Origin: Liquidambar formosana
Taxonomy: Eukaryota > Streptophyta > Magnoliopsida > Saxifragales > Altingiaceae
DNA: 64,000 nucleotides
NCBI GenBank assembly: GCA_039720395.1
Contig: CM077833.1
Span: 12,275,133 to 12,339,132 of the forward strand
Direction of reading: 5' to 3'
Below are positions 45,340 through 58,782 of the stretch, piece after piece. Positions within the stretch are counted from its first letter, which is position 1. Every line of letters starts with the position of its first letter. Below the pieces are notes generated by a model. The model did no database searches. It was not told the DNA's origin and was given only the letters and a program-made list of their open reading frames with translations. A program made the position numbers and the translations under genes.

Positions 45340-47205
45340 TATATCTTTTCTACTACCCTACTTACATGACATACACGTGCCACATATATCTATGCATGTA
45401 AGAAGAAGGACACATTTCAGACGATTCTCTCCAACTAAGTACAGCTGTTTGACATAATGTCTTCATTGCATGTCCTCCAATACCTAAAATTTACTCCTCT
45501 TTTTCTCTTTGTCTCTCTCTCTAACTGGAGATCTCTCTACTGGTTTCTGAAGAAAGGCAAGAAGATTAGTATTTGAACAACGGGTGCCATTCATCCAACA
45601 CATTTATTAGAGAAATGGAAGGGGTATATTATTTGGATTTCTCTTTTTAAGTTGTTGCTTCTCCATATTTAAAACTTTGTAAAGCATGGTTTGCATTTTT
45701 ATTTTGATTTCTCTTCTAGTGAGTAGCAGTGTTATTTTAATCAATTTATCTGATTTTGCTTTCCTATTTTATTTTTATTTTATTTTAAATTTATTTATCA
45801 ATAAGGATTTCTTATAAGTTCTAAAAGTTCTATTTTTTCTTCTATATTTTAGTCATATATTTTTAGAGAACCCTTTGTAAAACTCTACAACAAATTTAGA
45901 TCTTAGTGAAAGGTTAAAGTAGCTTATGTTAAAGTTAAATTTTGATTACCACACTGATAATCTCTCAATTTTGATTTCAATCTTTGCTACCCCATATGAC
46001 TTTTAAATCCTAAAACTATTAATGTTTACATTCTTTGATTTCTCTCATTCATGGTTCATTCTTTTCTCTTGTTAATGTGTCTTCATTTGGAGTCAGAAAA
46101 ATCTTTTATTGTAATATTGAAGATATTACAATAATTATATGAAGATAGAAAGAAGTAGGAAGACTGAAATTTGTTTAGTGCTATAATTATGTGAAGGCAT
46201 CTTTCGCATATTAACGAATGCTGCTAAAGTTTTAACGAATAAAGAGATCCAACATCTCATTGCACGTGTAATTAAAGTAAAAAAGTCTCTGCATATCAAG
46301 TAAAATATTATCAGATGATGATTCTGGAAGCACTCATTGCTTTCAATAACAACCAAAATGAATAACAGCCATTAAGAGTGAATAAACAAAATATAACATC
46401 ATTATCCATCCATTTTAATGGGACATCCCTATGATACCACAAAAAAAAAAAAAAAACAAACAAACAAACAAACAAACAAACAAACAAACAAACAAAAACA
46501 AAAACAAAAACAAAGGGTCTAGGGAATGAAGAGGGATAAAGAAGAAATGAAGAAGAAAACTGGATAATTTAATAGAAAAATTAAGGTTTCTTGTTGTAGT
46601 ACTTATATTTGGCCCATATTTATCTACCAATGGTTTCAATTGTGGAATAGAAAACTGATAGAATTGAATAAACTAATAAATAAACTAAAAAAAAAAAAAT
46701 GTTATGCATAATACATTTTACCGGTCAATAAGTTGGAATAGGTATCAATTACAAGAAAATCCAGTAAAGCCACAATCTATTACATATATGACTAAGATTC
46801 AATATTTTAAGAATTAAATATGCCCTATTTACATACCATAAATGATTTTATTGATTCATTTTTTTTCTATGTATGGGTAAGATAGGGCATGAATATTGTA
46901 ATGATTAAATATACACTATGTATTAAAAATCAGTATTTTAATGATTAATGTATGCACGTTCTCATCTTATCCATATACCCATAGCAAAAAAAAAAAAAAA
47001 AAAAGAAGAAGAAGAAGAAGATAATGCATGTTCCTTTGAAAGGGAATATGTTTATTATAATCTTGTAAAGTTACAAGACCCTTATCAAGGTTTAAATAGG
47101 GGAAAAACAAATGCTTAAGGTAGAAAGAAGATAAGTTTTATATAATCGATCAAGCATTAACTAGAATCTATTAAAATCACTCTAACACAACCATGAAACA
47201 ACAAA
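45218..47205. other. AT-rich intergenic DNA with microsatellites
   Basis: An (AT)n run is at 45294-45336, an A-run followed by (CAAA)n at about 46441-46515, and an A-run followed by (GAA)n at 46986-47022. No supported gene. Confidence 0.6.
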
Positions 47206-47221
47206 GAAGGACTAATAATCA

Positions 47222-47400
47222 CCAAAGAAGGTTGGCCTGAGTGGAAGGGGCTCTGGTCGCTTAAGCAAGAGGTCTCGGGTTCGAGCCCTTGTGGATGCAG
47301 CAAACTTTCTTGGGAGAGGTCCCCGTTTCGGCGCCCGACCGTACCTCGGAGGATTAGTCCTGGGCGAAGCCTGGGGACACCTTGGGAAACCAAAAAAAAA
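47222..47400 (+). mobile_element. tRNA-derived SINE with 16-bp TSD
   Basis: The element begins at or just after 47222 and has a tRNA-like head: an A-box-like TGGCCTGAGTGG (47233-47244) and a perfect B box GGTTCGAGCC (47278-47287), spaced as in an RNA polymerase III promoter. The body ends in an A-run (47392-47400). The target duplication GAAGGACTAATAATCA occurs at 47206-47221 and 47401-47416, identical over 16 bp. Length about 179 bp. It is non-autonomous and would have been mobilised by a LINE. The near-perfect duplication implies a fairly recent insertion. Confidence 0.9.
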
Positions 47401-47416
47401 GAAGGACTAATAATCA

Positions 47417-49451
47417 TGGGCAAAGCCAGGGGATGCCAAGAGATACACTTGACCCTTCTCACACATCTAAATTTTTTTCCCTATATGTATTTTTTGATAT
47501 TTTAATATCCAACCCTTCTAAATTTTGTATGATCCTTCTCATTTTCTATCGTACCCCTCTTTATTTTCCTTCCCTTCCTAAAAATAACTCCAATTTTTAT
47601 TTCACATAATTTTAGACTTTTTCTTTAATCTCTCTTGATCCCTCATCTCTTGCATCTCTAAACAACGTGCTAAACTGATATTGTGTATAACGATCTCCTC
47701 CATGGCTCATGGCCGATGCACAGCTCCACCAAAATCATATTAATTATTAAGTTCAAAAAACTTTCTTTGACCTTGTCATTGTCTATTAAGAAAAAAAAAA
47801 AACTATTGGTAGAAAGCTACTTCAAAAGATCTCTTTAATTTATACAATGAGGAAAAGCTCTAACATCAACTACCCTCCTAAAGTAAATTCTTGGCTCCAC
47901 CACTGCTAGTAATGAACCAGTACATCTCTCTTTCTCTCACACGCTTTCTTCTCCCCTCTCTATATTTTTTGTACAATACATCATGTATCATTATAGATGA
48001 ACTATTAATGATCCAATGCATATCTCTTTATTTGATGCACAATACATCTTCTATCAGTTCCATAAATAAATGAAAATTTGCAAAGTTTGCTTAGGTTGCT
48101 CCAAAACAAGATAGTCACACGTCAAACATCTAAACTTTAAGCAAGGCTATGGGTAGTACTATCGAATACTATTATTTTAAAAACAATTCACTCTCGACAT
48201 GACAATTGTTATCTTTGTTTGACCTTGTGCCTCTATAAGTCACTTTAGTTTTTTCTCTGTTTCTATTACTATTTAGGTTGCTGTTATAGTAGTTACTGTT
48301 ACAATTTCATCAAGACATGTTGATTTTTTTTTTCCTTGGTAGTAGCCTTAATTGAATATGTTACATATTTTGTTGTTTCTTTACCTCATCAAACTTTTTA
48401 TTTTTTTATTTTAATGAGAACCACTATTAAGTATTTGAAAGAAACCTTTATAGTCTAGAGATTGAACAAATGGGGAAAGAAATGCATTAAAATTTGTATC
48501 TACCTGAGGAGAGAAAAAAGTCAAGTTCTAGAAGTATAATCTATACTTTGTTATTTCTTTGCTTTAATGTTTTATCATAGTAGAGTTGGTTTTTGGGGAT
48601 GATGTTATATGGGTTTGTGTTTTTATGATTGACTTTGTAAGGTTTCTATATTAATAAAATTTGTTTTTCTTAACAAAAGAAAAAAAAAGGAAAAAAAAAA
48701 AAGAAGAAAGAAAAGTATAATCTCCAATTGATTAAATTTCACTGGTGCATTTCCATTTTTATGAGTATATATCTTTTTTTTTTGTGTTCTTTTTATGAAT
48801 AGTTTTAATTAGTTAGATTTTTTTTTCTTTTAAATGTGACTCATTCAGCATCATATGAAATATATTTGAGTCCAATGGTGAGTCCCCTACAAAAATTGTG
48901 TTTTTTCAAAGATTGACAAAAACTATTGCTAAATCATCAAAATCCATTGCTAATACGATGATAGTGACAACTAAGAATTGTTACAAACCAACATAATTGG
49001 TAACGTCACAAAAAAATTATTTGTTAATGAATTTTGACACCTGTTGCGAAGGTGTGAATCTTGGTGAAGGATTTTGCAACACCCCAGTTATACACCTTAC
49101 TGAAGCATACTATCTTGTCACAAATGTAGTGATGGATACTACCGTCATAAAAATATTTTCATTTCATAAAAAAATTAACAATATTAATCTTAGTAATGAA
49201 TAATAATAATAATAAACTGACAATATCTATTGCTACATTTGATAATAGAGATTTTTCATTGCTAAGGTCATTTTTTTTTTAATAAAAAAAATGGAATTCT
49301 TATATTCGACCTTAGTGATATTTTCTCCATATCACTAACGAGCATTTTTTCTATATATTTATAATTTTTAAACTCTCAAACTTACCAAATGGATAATAAC
49401 CATCGCTACGTGTTATTTTTATTTTATTTTCTCAAGAATATTTGTTAAAAT

Positions 49452-49490
<39 letters not shown>

Positions 49491-50925
49491 TATTTCTAGA
49501 TGTTGCTAACTCAATTTTTTTTTTTTTTTTCAATTGACTACATTATCCCTCCATACATTTATAAAGGTAATGTCATTACTCTTATTCATTAAAACTTAAT
49601 TAATTTATAATCAAATTTTAAAATTCGATGTTATCGTATATATAACTAGAATAGTTTATTGTAGAAACAGAAAACTCTTCTTCTATTCATTTTTCTTTGA
49701 TCTTACCTACATGCATTTTCTATAAATTAAAAATATCCAAATTACTCTTATTTAATTTATCAAATTTTAAAAAGCCAACATTATCATAAAACTATAATAG
49801 TTAATTGAACCAACATAAATTTTCTTCTAATCATTTTTCTTTCGTCTTCTCTACATGTATTTTCTATAAATTTTGATATTAATTAATTAGAGAAATAAGT
49901 TTGATTTTATCTTTGTTTTCACTTATTTTCCTTCAGTACTACTTAGTTTGATATTATTTTCTTGTTCACCTTTGGTTGCTTCATTTGATATTATTCTCCC
50001 ATTCAACTTTCATGCTCATCTTGGTTTCTTTAGGTAACTTTTTATTTGTGTATATATATATATATATGTATAATTTTTTTTTATTTAACTATGCTTACTT
50101 GCCATTGAACTTGTCCGCCTAAGAGAATAACGCTTGAAGTTTTGTATAACATGTACTTGTATCTTTTATGTTGTTGTACTATGTTTTGCATTTGTTTTAT
50201 TTAAGTTACTTATAATTATAGACAATGTACTTATATTATCTCAAGTTCTCTTATAATATAAGCATGCCGTCAATGTTACATAAAATAGTAAGTCCACTTA
50301 TAATATAAGCATTCTGCTCTAATTTATAGAATTTTTGCATTGAAAATTATTTTAATAATATTTAATAATTAATTTATTAAAAATACCTATGAATATACAT
50401 ACAACAATGATATAATTCATAGTGGTACATATACAATGCACGTGTGCAACAACTAGCATATATATATAGATGCATATATATTTGGTATTTGTGACCTAAA
50501 TTTGTAAAATGTTCCATTTAAATAGATTTTCAAGAAAGTATAACATTCAATAATAAATTAAAATCTTGTACACATTCCCAAAGTTAAACTAACTATTATT
50601 CCATCAACCTCACTTTCCAAAATTAATATTTTCAATTAAACAATGCACATTTGCATTAATATATATATATTTTGTCAGAAAAATTCAATATTATTGAATA
50701 ACAAGAAAACGTTTACATCAATTGAACCAACACATCTTTGGTACCATCACTTACTCCTAAACTCTTAAAGGCATTAACATAGGAACACATTACCTCCACG
50801 AAAGCACCCAAAAAGGAAAACCAATATGAAATATAAACCTTCCTTCAGGCAAAAACAAAGCAAAAGGCACTACACTCAAAATAAAACCTATGAAAAGCAT
50901 AGAACATAGCTCACAACTTGGAATG
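47417..50925. other. AT-rich intergenic DNA
   Basis: No supported gene. 47420-47910 has loosely inverted ends (GCAAAGCCAGGGG and CTTGGCTCCACCACTGC), suggesting a decayed DNA transposon. A dinucleotide (AC)n run is at 49452-49478 and short (AT)n runs are near 50052 and 50665. The rest is very AT-rich. Confidence 0.5.
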
Positions 50926-51410
50926 CTATTGCGAACTCTCTGAGTCACTGACCCAAACCTCGTCTCCAAACCATGCACCTAGAAAATTAAAGCCAAGTAA
51001 CAAAAAGGGCATATCACTTAAGCCCATCCTTAGGTAACCAATCTCCATACAATTTCCTTCTCTAAACTTATGTTTAATCTCTACACCTCTAGTTGAATTA
51101 AAACAATTATATATCTCATTTAATGTGAAATTATATTTCCATGACCTCAAATCTTCCTTGACCCAAGCTATTATCACTTTTGAATATGAGTCAATATATA
51201 GACAGTTCTTACAAACCCAACCAGAAGAATTGAACAAACTTAATGCTTGTCGAATTATCATCAATTCTACTAGATTCAAATCCGCTTCGCCCAGCATTGA
51301 AAACATGAAAAGAATACTACTCGCACTATACCTCAGCATGCCCTTTACACCTTCTAGACCTTGTTTCTCGTTAATTGCTTAATTTATAATAAATTTTCGC
51401 TCATTCGAAG
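50926..51410 (-). pseudogene. LINE RNase H domain relic
   Basis: The minus-strand frame shows AEL-type helix text (GEADLNLVELMIIRQALSLF), then LYIDSYSKVIIAWVKED with the catalytic-type Asp in IDS, and HKFREGNCMEIGYLRMG, matching the order of the RNase H domain at the end of plant L1-type LINE ORF2 (also seen in RVT_3 host relics). It is about 3 kb from the LINE RT remnant at 54350-55251 and on the same strand, so it could be that LINE's end separated by insertions, or an independent relic. Confidence 0.6.
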
Positions 51411-53463
51411 GATAAGGATACCAAAATTGTGGTCTCTACCTTTATTCTACCTTATTTTAAATCCTCTAACACCATCAATGTTCTTAATAATTTTTTTTCA
51501 CAGAATGCCCCAACTCTTTTCTTAACACTTTCATGTGATCGAGTTGCTAGTCCAAACTCAATGGAATCTAGTACTTTCAACTATACACAACGATTACCAA
51601 TGAAAATAAAGTAGTTACTTACTATCCAGATTGCCAAATAATTGTATACCTATTGTGTCTCAAATAATTCTCAAGCCAATTTAAACCGTATCCATCGGTT
51701 AGGCTAATTAATCTAAACAACGACTTTCTTAAATTTTTTGTAAAAGTGAAAATAGTTTATTAATTTAATACACTAATAAACCTAAAGCTGGAATTGGTAT
51801 AACTATTTGGCTAGAATGCCTAATGTTATATGATAAAATGATATTATTATTGGTTATAATAATAAAATCAATATATACTATTCCATGCATCACACAGTGT
51901 ACTACTTGTAATTCTATAAACAACACATTTCATGATTGAAAAACCTCTGCTAGAGACTATAGGACAAACCATCACAACCACATCAACAAAGTATTCAACC
52001 TAAACATTAATTCCACGCAAGGTAGGTCAAGTAGCCCGTTGAGAAAACATTTTACTTCTAAATGTTAGCCAAACAGATGGTTTCATGTGAATGTCTTATG
52101 TGGTTGAACTTGTTTGTAAGGAATCTAATTTATATATAGAGAACTCGACACCTCAACATATCTTAAGTTTCTAATATGGGACAAACGCTATTTGCAATTG
52201 TGAACATCTTACACCCCAAACCAAAGTTAGTAAAATATGGGACGAGAGAATACAGGATGACATACGTATGAAGTACAATTCGACTATTTTAAACAAAAAT
52301 ATAATGAAAAATTTGGCATAAAAAAAGGAAATGAAAATAATACGGATACGAGAATATACGGGTACAATATAAATTTTAATTAAAGATTTGAGACAAAAAA
52401 ATTCTTGAAAATGTTATGTTATTTCATTTATTATATCACTATTAATCACATTTTTAATATTTTTTTTTAAATTTTTATAAAATATTGTTAAAAAATCAAT
52501 CATGTATAAAGTAATGATCAATTTTTTATTTTATTTTGTTTTATTTTTTGTACATTTGCTTGGAAAGAGGAAGGAATTTGGCTAAAAAAATTGTTGAATA
52601 TTAATAAGTATGTAAGTTTTGATCTATATATATATATATTTCACATTTTCATTCCCTAAATTATTCTTCGGTTTTTTTTTCCTAAAATCATATGAAACTT
52701 GGTCTGTATAGCAAAAGAGTATATATAGTTATCAAACTTAATAAAACCAAATAAATTATATAAAGAGATAGGAGATTACAATTGAAAACTTATAAATTAA
52801 ATTAGATCTTGATTTAGCAAAATGAAGATAAGAATCAAAATATTTTAAATATTAGCAGTGGTATTATTGTTGATAATTATAGTAAGAGACAACTTGTTGA
52901 CATTACAATTAGGAGTATTTTAACATATGTACAATAAGGAATATGTAAAATGTGTGAACTATACATTTGCTATAACAAAAATTAGTATTTTTAACTACGT
53001 TTGAACTTTAAACCGTAAACAGGATTTTTTTTTTGAAAAAAAAATATGTACGTGTATTATGCGGGGATAATAAAAGTATTTAGTAACTAGGCCCTGAACA
53101 AAACTATTTTATTAAAACATTACACTACCAACAATCCTACATCAGAATAATGCTCTAGATTAAGTAGTATTTGGGGCGAGGCTGGCCTATCAATTTCCAA
53201 TCCCATTGCAAACTCGATGTAGGTTAGAGATATGGAGCCCATTCCGTCCCATTGCCAATCATATGTATACCATTCTATTCACAATAGGCTTGGGATGGGA
53301 TAGGACTCGTTGAATCTGTATTAAAAACTCTCCTTTCTCTTAAGTATACTTTGGTAGGGATCTTCCTAGGACCGGTGAAATAGTTGAAAATCTCTACAAA
53401 CCTATCCACACATTCCATCTATATACCCCATTGAAGCTTGATGAACTTTAGAATTCAATACAC
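51411..53463. other. AT-rich intergenic DNA
   Basis: Nothing I can name. No coding frame; several A/T runs. Confidence 0.5.
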
Positions 53464-53466
53464 TAA

Positions 53467-53767
53467 GGGCCTGTTTGGTTGTCCAATTCGAAATTAAACA
53501 ATTCAAGAAATTTTATATAGTTTTGAAGGCATAAATTCATCACCTTGAATTAGAATATTTCAAAATGTTGGAGTTATCACTATAGTTGATGTTGTGGAAT
53601 CAATTCTAAGAAATTCATAAAATGCCACTATTTGGAATTTCCACTCTTATTTGTGATGATGATTATTATATTTTGAATTTGTCAATTCAAGATGATAGAT
53701 TGTGCCTTTAATACTATGTAAAATTTCTTAAATTGTTTAATTTTGAATTGGACAACCAAACAAGCCT
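53467..53767. mobile_element. Tourist-like MITE, TSD TAA
   Basis: A 301-bp element with long inverted ends: GGGCCTGTTTGGTTGTCC on the left, and the right end reads AGGCTTGTTTGGTTGTCC on the opposite strand. Similarity extends inward (AATTAAACAATT, AAGAAATTT). TAA is present at 53464-53466 and 53768-53770. GGGCCTGTTTGG-type ends and TAA duplication fit PIF/Harbinger-derived Tourist elements. Confidence 0.8.
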
Positions 53768-53789
53768 TAAAGCAAGATTTTAACGAGAA

Positions 53790-54260
53790 TATTAGAGGTG
53801 CAACATGGTTTGGTTAAAATCGAGAACCAGACTAACCAAAGCAATTCAGTTTGGTTTGGTTCAATTCCAATTTAGGTAAATTTTAGAACTGAGCCGACCT
53901 GAGAATCGAATTGAGAAGCTGATCAATTAAAATATATATATATTTATATTTTATGACTTATGAGATGCCATTTGTCAATTTTTTAGTGGCCTAGACATTA
54001 AGTAAAATTTAAAATAAAAATAGAACGGAGAAAAATATTATTTGTTATTTTTTTTTAATTTTTAATATTTTAATAATTTTTTATTGTGTTCCTCACCAAA
54101 CCGAGAACTGAACCGAATCGAACTGATCCAGTTTGGTTCATTTAGTTCTACGGTTAGTTTGGTTCAATTCCAGTTTCAATTTTAGAGTACCGATTTAATT
54201 TGAGTTGGTTCTAATTTTCCTGAAACACGACTCAACTTGGCCTAAGTTGCAACCTGAATG
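53790..54260. repeat. Repeat rich in GGTTTGGTT / AACCGAACTG motifs
   Basis: The left half carries GGTTTGGTT-like words (53810-53865) and the right half AACCGAACTGAACC-like words (54095-54190) in partly inverted order, with an AT-rich middle. It is probably a decayed non-autonomous element. Exact ends not found. Confidence 0.45.
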
Positions 54261-54349
54261 TACCCAAAAAAGTAAACTTCCAAATATATTTATCTTTGCC
54301 CCACCCTTTAAAAAATAAAAAATAAAAAATAAAATGAAAGAGCTAGATC

Positions 54350-55251
54350 ATTAAAGAGAAGTTAGCATCCCAACTAAATCTTTGGCCCCTAAGTATAGCC
54401 TAGCTCTTTCAAGTATTTTCTTTAAATCCATCAACAATTTCAATTCCCAACCTAAAAGATTCTAATGAAATTTCAAATCCCATTGCCATTGTGCTCCATT
54501 CCACCAACCCATATCCTCTAACCACATTTGCCTATTTATTGATTGGCAAAGTACATAATCTAGGGAACAAAGCTTTTAACAATAAGTCAGCCAATTATTT
54601 TCCCAACCCTCCTATTAGCACCCCTCCCCCTCCCCCCGTCCCCTAGTTTCCCAAATTTGAATGCAACATTAAAACTAGGCCACCAAACCTTTAAAATATC
54701 ATTCCATATGCATGAGTTTTTTGGATTACTACAACCCTTCTTAGAAAGCCAAACCCTTAACAAGAAATGTATTTTTCCCTAATCATGACCTTCCAAAGCA
54801 TCCCATCTTCGGCAACGTATCTCCATCACCACATTAGCAATAACTTCTCACTTTTGTAATTCAACTTCCCCAAACCCAAACCTCCCAACCATCTGCTTAA
54901 CTTTAACCAACCTTTTCCATCAGACCTAGTGTAATCTTCTTTTTTGTTTACCATCCTCCCATTTAAAGTTTCTAATAAGTTTTTCAAGCTCTCTAACCAT
55001 TGTTCTAGGCATTTGAGATAAATTCATATATTATATCTGTAAGTTATAGAGAACTGACCTCATCAAAGCCACTTTGCTTCCCATTGAAAGATAACTACAC
55101 TGCGAGCTTGAAATATTTCTTTTAAACTTCTTTATCATTTACTCCAATGATGGTAACTTCCTAGCTTGATTAGAACCCAAGGGCAAGCCAAATAGATGAG
55201 AGGTAGTTTCTCTATGATACATGCAGTTTAAGACCTAAGCTACTTTTAACT
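54350..55251 (-). pseudogene. LINE (L1-type) ORF2, C-terminal part
   Basis: The minus-strand frame near 55140-55040 reads YLSMGSKVALMRSVLYNLQ, the conserved segment after the RT palm in plant L1 elements (S.GGR..LI.SVL..LP). It is followed by MVRELEKLIRNFKWEDGKQK and later fragments around 54990-54830 with several stops. It is the continuation of the LINE at 60101-62389, from which it is separated by the copia element. Confidence 0.7.
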
Positions 55252-55584
55252 TGTTGGCTTTTTAATCATCAATCAAACCATAAACATCAAGTAAACAAAG
55301 GGGATAAACAATGCTGAAGAACAGGCATAAAATAGAGGAGAAAATGGCCAAAAAAATAGAGGAGAAAAACTAGAACAGGGGCTATATTTTTGCAGCAATT
55401 CGTGGAGCTCTAACCCCATACATAGTATGCTTACATCCTTTTACATTTCAATACACCAAACAAACCCCACTAGGAGAGGTTCCCCATACCACACTTTGAC
55501 ACCTATTCTACCAACATACACAATACACAATGTAGACAACAAAACATAAAGCATATTTTTGTAACAAACAAGGCATTAACTTTA

Positions 55585-57317
55585 ACATTCCCCCTTAATG
55601 GCTTGTGGTTGAACACCCAACATTTCTCTAAAATATTGAAACTTATCTTTAGGTAGAGCTTTAATGAAGATGTCTACCAATTGTTTCTCAGATTTACAAT
55701 ATTTGTGTTGAATCTCCCCATCATCCACAACCTCTCTAATAAAATGATGCTTGATGGCAATGTGCTTTGTGCAACAATGGTAGACAGGATTCTTTGTCAT
55801 AGTAATAGCGGATTTGTTGTCACAAAAGATTGGAGTAGCTTCTCCTTGCTTTTCACCAACATCTTCCAAAATTCACCTTAACCATATCACCTATGAAGTT
55901 GACAATGATGCTAAAATATATTCTACCTCAGCAGTTGATTGTGCCATTGTTTGTTGCTTCTTGGATGCCCATGAAAACACACTTAAGCCAAGTGAGAAAA
56001 CATACCTTGAAGTGTTTCTCATATCATCAACACAACCAGCCCAATCACTATCACAAAACCCAAGCAACTTTATATCAACTCTTCTTTCATACATAATCCC
56101 AAATTCAAGTGTACCTTGTATGTATCTCAATACTCTCTTGGTAGCCCTAAAATGGATTTGACTTGGCTTATGCATGAACTGAGACAGCAATCTTGTAGCA
56201 TACATGATGTCTAGTCTTGTAGCTATTAAGTACAAAAAGCTTCCAACCAAGCTTCTATGAAGTGATGCATCCAATTCTTTGCTTCCATCTTCTTTCAACA
56301 ATTTTCCATTCACAACCAAAGGTATAGCAACTGATTTGCAATTCTTCATCCTAAATTTTTCATGAAGAGTTTTTTCATACTTCTTTTGACAAATGAAAAC
56401 ATCATCTTCTTGTTGGTAAGTTTCAATGCCCAAGAAGTAATGCAAGAGGCCCAAATCACTCATTTCATATTTTTTTCATCATCTTTCTTTTAAATTCATC
56501 TATCATTTTCTCATTGCTACTAGTAAGCACCAAAAACATAAAGAGAAACAATAAGAATACCGGTTTTACCTTGTGTTTTGATGTACAAGGTTGGCTCACT
56601 TTTGCTTCTTTGAAAACCTCTTTCATTAAAGCAAGCATCAATTTCACTATACCATGCCGGGGTGCTTGTTTTAGGCCATACAAAGCCTTTTCAACTAGTA
56701 TACCTTCTCTTCTTTGCTTTTTCTAACAAAGCCTTGGGGTTGTTCAATATAAACCTCTTCTTTCAAAACACCATTCAAGAATGTAGATTTCACATCAAGT
56801 TGGTATAAAAACCAGCCCTTCTAAGCCGCCATAGTACTAAGAGTTCTAATAGTATCAAGCCAAGCTACCGGTGCAAAAGTCTCTTGAAAATCAACTCCGG
56901 GTTGTTGAGAATACCCTTTAGCTACAAGTCTAGCTTTATTTCTTTGAGTAGAGCCATCTGGGTTGAGCTTTGTTTTAAGTATCCACTTCACACCAATCAC
57001 TTCTTTATCTTATGGCCTCTCTACCAAATCCCATGTATTGTTTTTCTCAATTACATGAATTTCCTCTTCCATGGCTTTCTTCCAAGGTTCTTGTTGAATG
57101 GCTTCTTCAAAACTTTCCGGTTCAACTACACAAAAATTGCACCATTCAAAAACATCATTTTCATAAATGTCACTAAGTCTTCTCATTTTTTTGGAGTTGA
57201 ACTTGAGGATGATGGACTTGAGCTTGGTGAAGAAGTTAATAATGATGAGCTAGTCATTGGAGACATTTGTTGTGGATCTTGATCTTCTACAACTTCATCT
57301 TCATTATCAAAACTTCC
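55585..57317 (-). pseudogene. copia reverse transcriptase and RNase H
   Basis: RT fragments include NNTWDLV-, [20 protein letters not shown] and [22 protein letters not shown] text (57090-56750) with stops. At the catalytic site the frame reads SLYVF and shifts before TSSNEKMIDEFKRKM, so the two aspartates of YVDD are lost by a small deletion near 56530-56545. RNase H follows (SDLGLLHYFLGIE.., GFCDSDWAGCVDDMRNTSRY, TAEVEYI, then CDNKSAI and TKHIAIKHHFIRE) to a stop at 55582-55584. Confidence 0.88.
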
Positions 57318-58683
57318 CTATTCTTCATCAAAAACAATCACTTGATCTTGAGCTTTGTTTTCCTTCCAATTCCATGAGGCTTTCTCATTAAAGAGAACAT
57401 CCCTACAAATAATCACTTTATTCTTCTTCAAACTAAAGAGTCTATAACCCATAGATTTTGAGCTATAACCCACAAAGATGCATTTTTCACTACTTTCATT
57501 AAATTTGAGCCTTACTTCTTTAGGTACATGAGCAAAGCAAATGCAACCAAATACCTTCAAGTGATTCACCGATGGCTTCCTTCCACTCCAGGCTTCAAAT
57601 GGGGTTTTGTTCTCCACCGCCTTTGTTGGACATCTATTCATCAAGTAAATTGCTGTATACACCGCTTTAGCCCAAAAAAACTTAGGCAGCCCCTTTTCAT
57701 AAAACATTGATTTTGCTATCTCCACAATGGTTCTATTCTTCCTTTCCACTACTCCATTTTGTTGTGGAGTGTACCCAATTGTTAGTTGCCTCTCCATGCC
57801 AATATCTTCACAGAATTTATCAAACTCATTAGAGTTGTACTCTCTTCCTCTATCACTTTTTAACACTTTCATATAATGGCCACTTTACCTCTTAACAAGT
57901 TTTTGGAATTTTTTGAAGATAGCAAAAACATCGGACTTTTGGCACATAAAATACAACCAAGTCATTCTTGTGAAATCATCAACAAAGATAATGAAATATT
58001 TGTTACTGATATATGAATGAGTCTTTGATGGCCCCCACACATTGGTATGAACAAGCTCTAATAGCGCTTTAGCTCTCTATGCTTTTTCTTTTTGGAAAAG
58101 GCTCCCGGTGTTGCTTTCCTAGAGCATATCCTTCACAAAGTTCCTCCACTTCTTTAATTGTTGGCAGCCCATACACCATATTCTTTTGTTGCAAATTCTT
58201 CAAGCTTTGAAAATTCAAGTGCCCATATCTTCTATGCTATAGCCATGATTCATCAACCACATCCATCTTCAAGGCCACATCTTTTGAATACCAAAAAGTG
58301 AGAGGAAAATTTCTGTTTTTCTCCACCTTGATTTTTGTCATAACTTGACCTTTCCCCCCTTTGTCAAAAATCTTGCAAGAGTCTTCTTCAAAGTAGATGG
58401 TGTAACCATTCTCCACAAGTTTGCCAACACTTAACAAATTTTGCTCCAAATTCGGAACGAGCAAGACATCTCGAATATATTTTGTTCATTTCTTTGTCTT
58501 CACAGAAATAGTCCCCTTTCCTTTTGTTTGCACCAAATCACCATTTACCATTCTAGCTTGAGAATTGGAGGTATCCATCTTCACAAAAATACTTTCATTA
58601 CCCATCATGTGATTACCACAACTACTATCAAGGTACCACACATCATTTCTTTGCTCGAACATGGCATGGTAAGCAAAGAACAT
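57318..58683 (-). pseudogene. copia protease, pre-integrase and integrase
   Basis: The protease segment has VWYLDSSCGNHMMG, where the active-site DSG has become DSS. Pre-integrase text (LVPNLEQNLLSVGKLVENGY) is at 58464-58237. The integrase core at 57872-57318 has LKSDRGREY, the Glu of PQQNGVVERKNRT, and FGCICFAHVPKE with FVGYSSKSMGYRL. Several stops and frame changes lie between 58237 and 57872. Confidence 0.88.
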
Positions 58684-58782
58684 ATTCCATTCATCTTCTT
58701 GCTCTTCAGAAAAATTAGCTTGTTGATTGTTTTTAAATCAGCAATCTTTTTGGAGATGCCCAAACTTCTTGCAATTAAAACA

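Noticed and set aside
45400..46400. Possible promoter or 5' UTR of a host gene
   Set aside because: CT-rich stretches exist but no coding exon or splice pattern follows on either strand.
47233..47305. Possible tRNA gene
   Set aside because: It has A and B boxes but is followed by a body, an A tail and a 16-bp target duplication, which make it a SINE. No full cloverleaf was seen.
47157..47462. 101-aa minus-strand frame
   Set aside because: It runs antisense through the SINE; the open frame is accidental.
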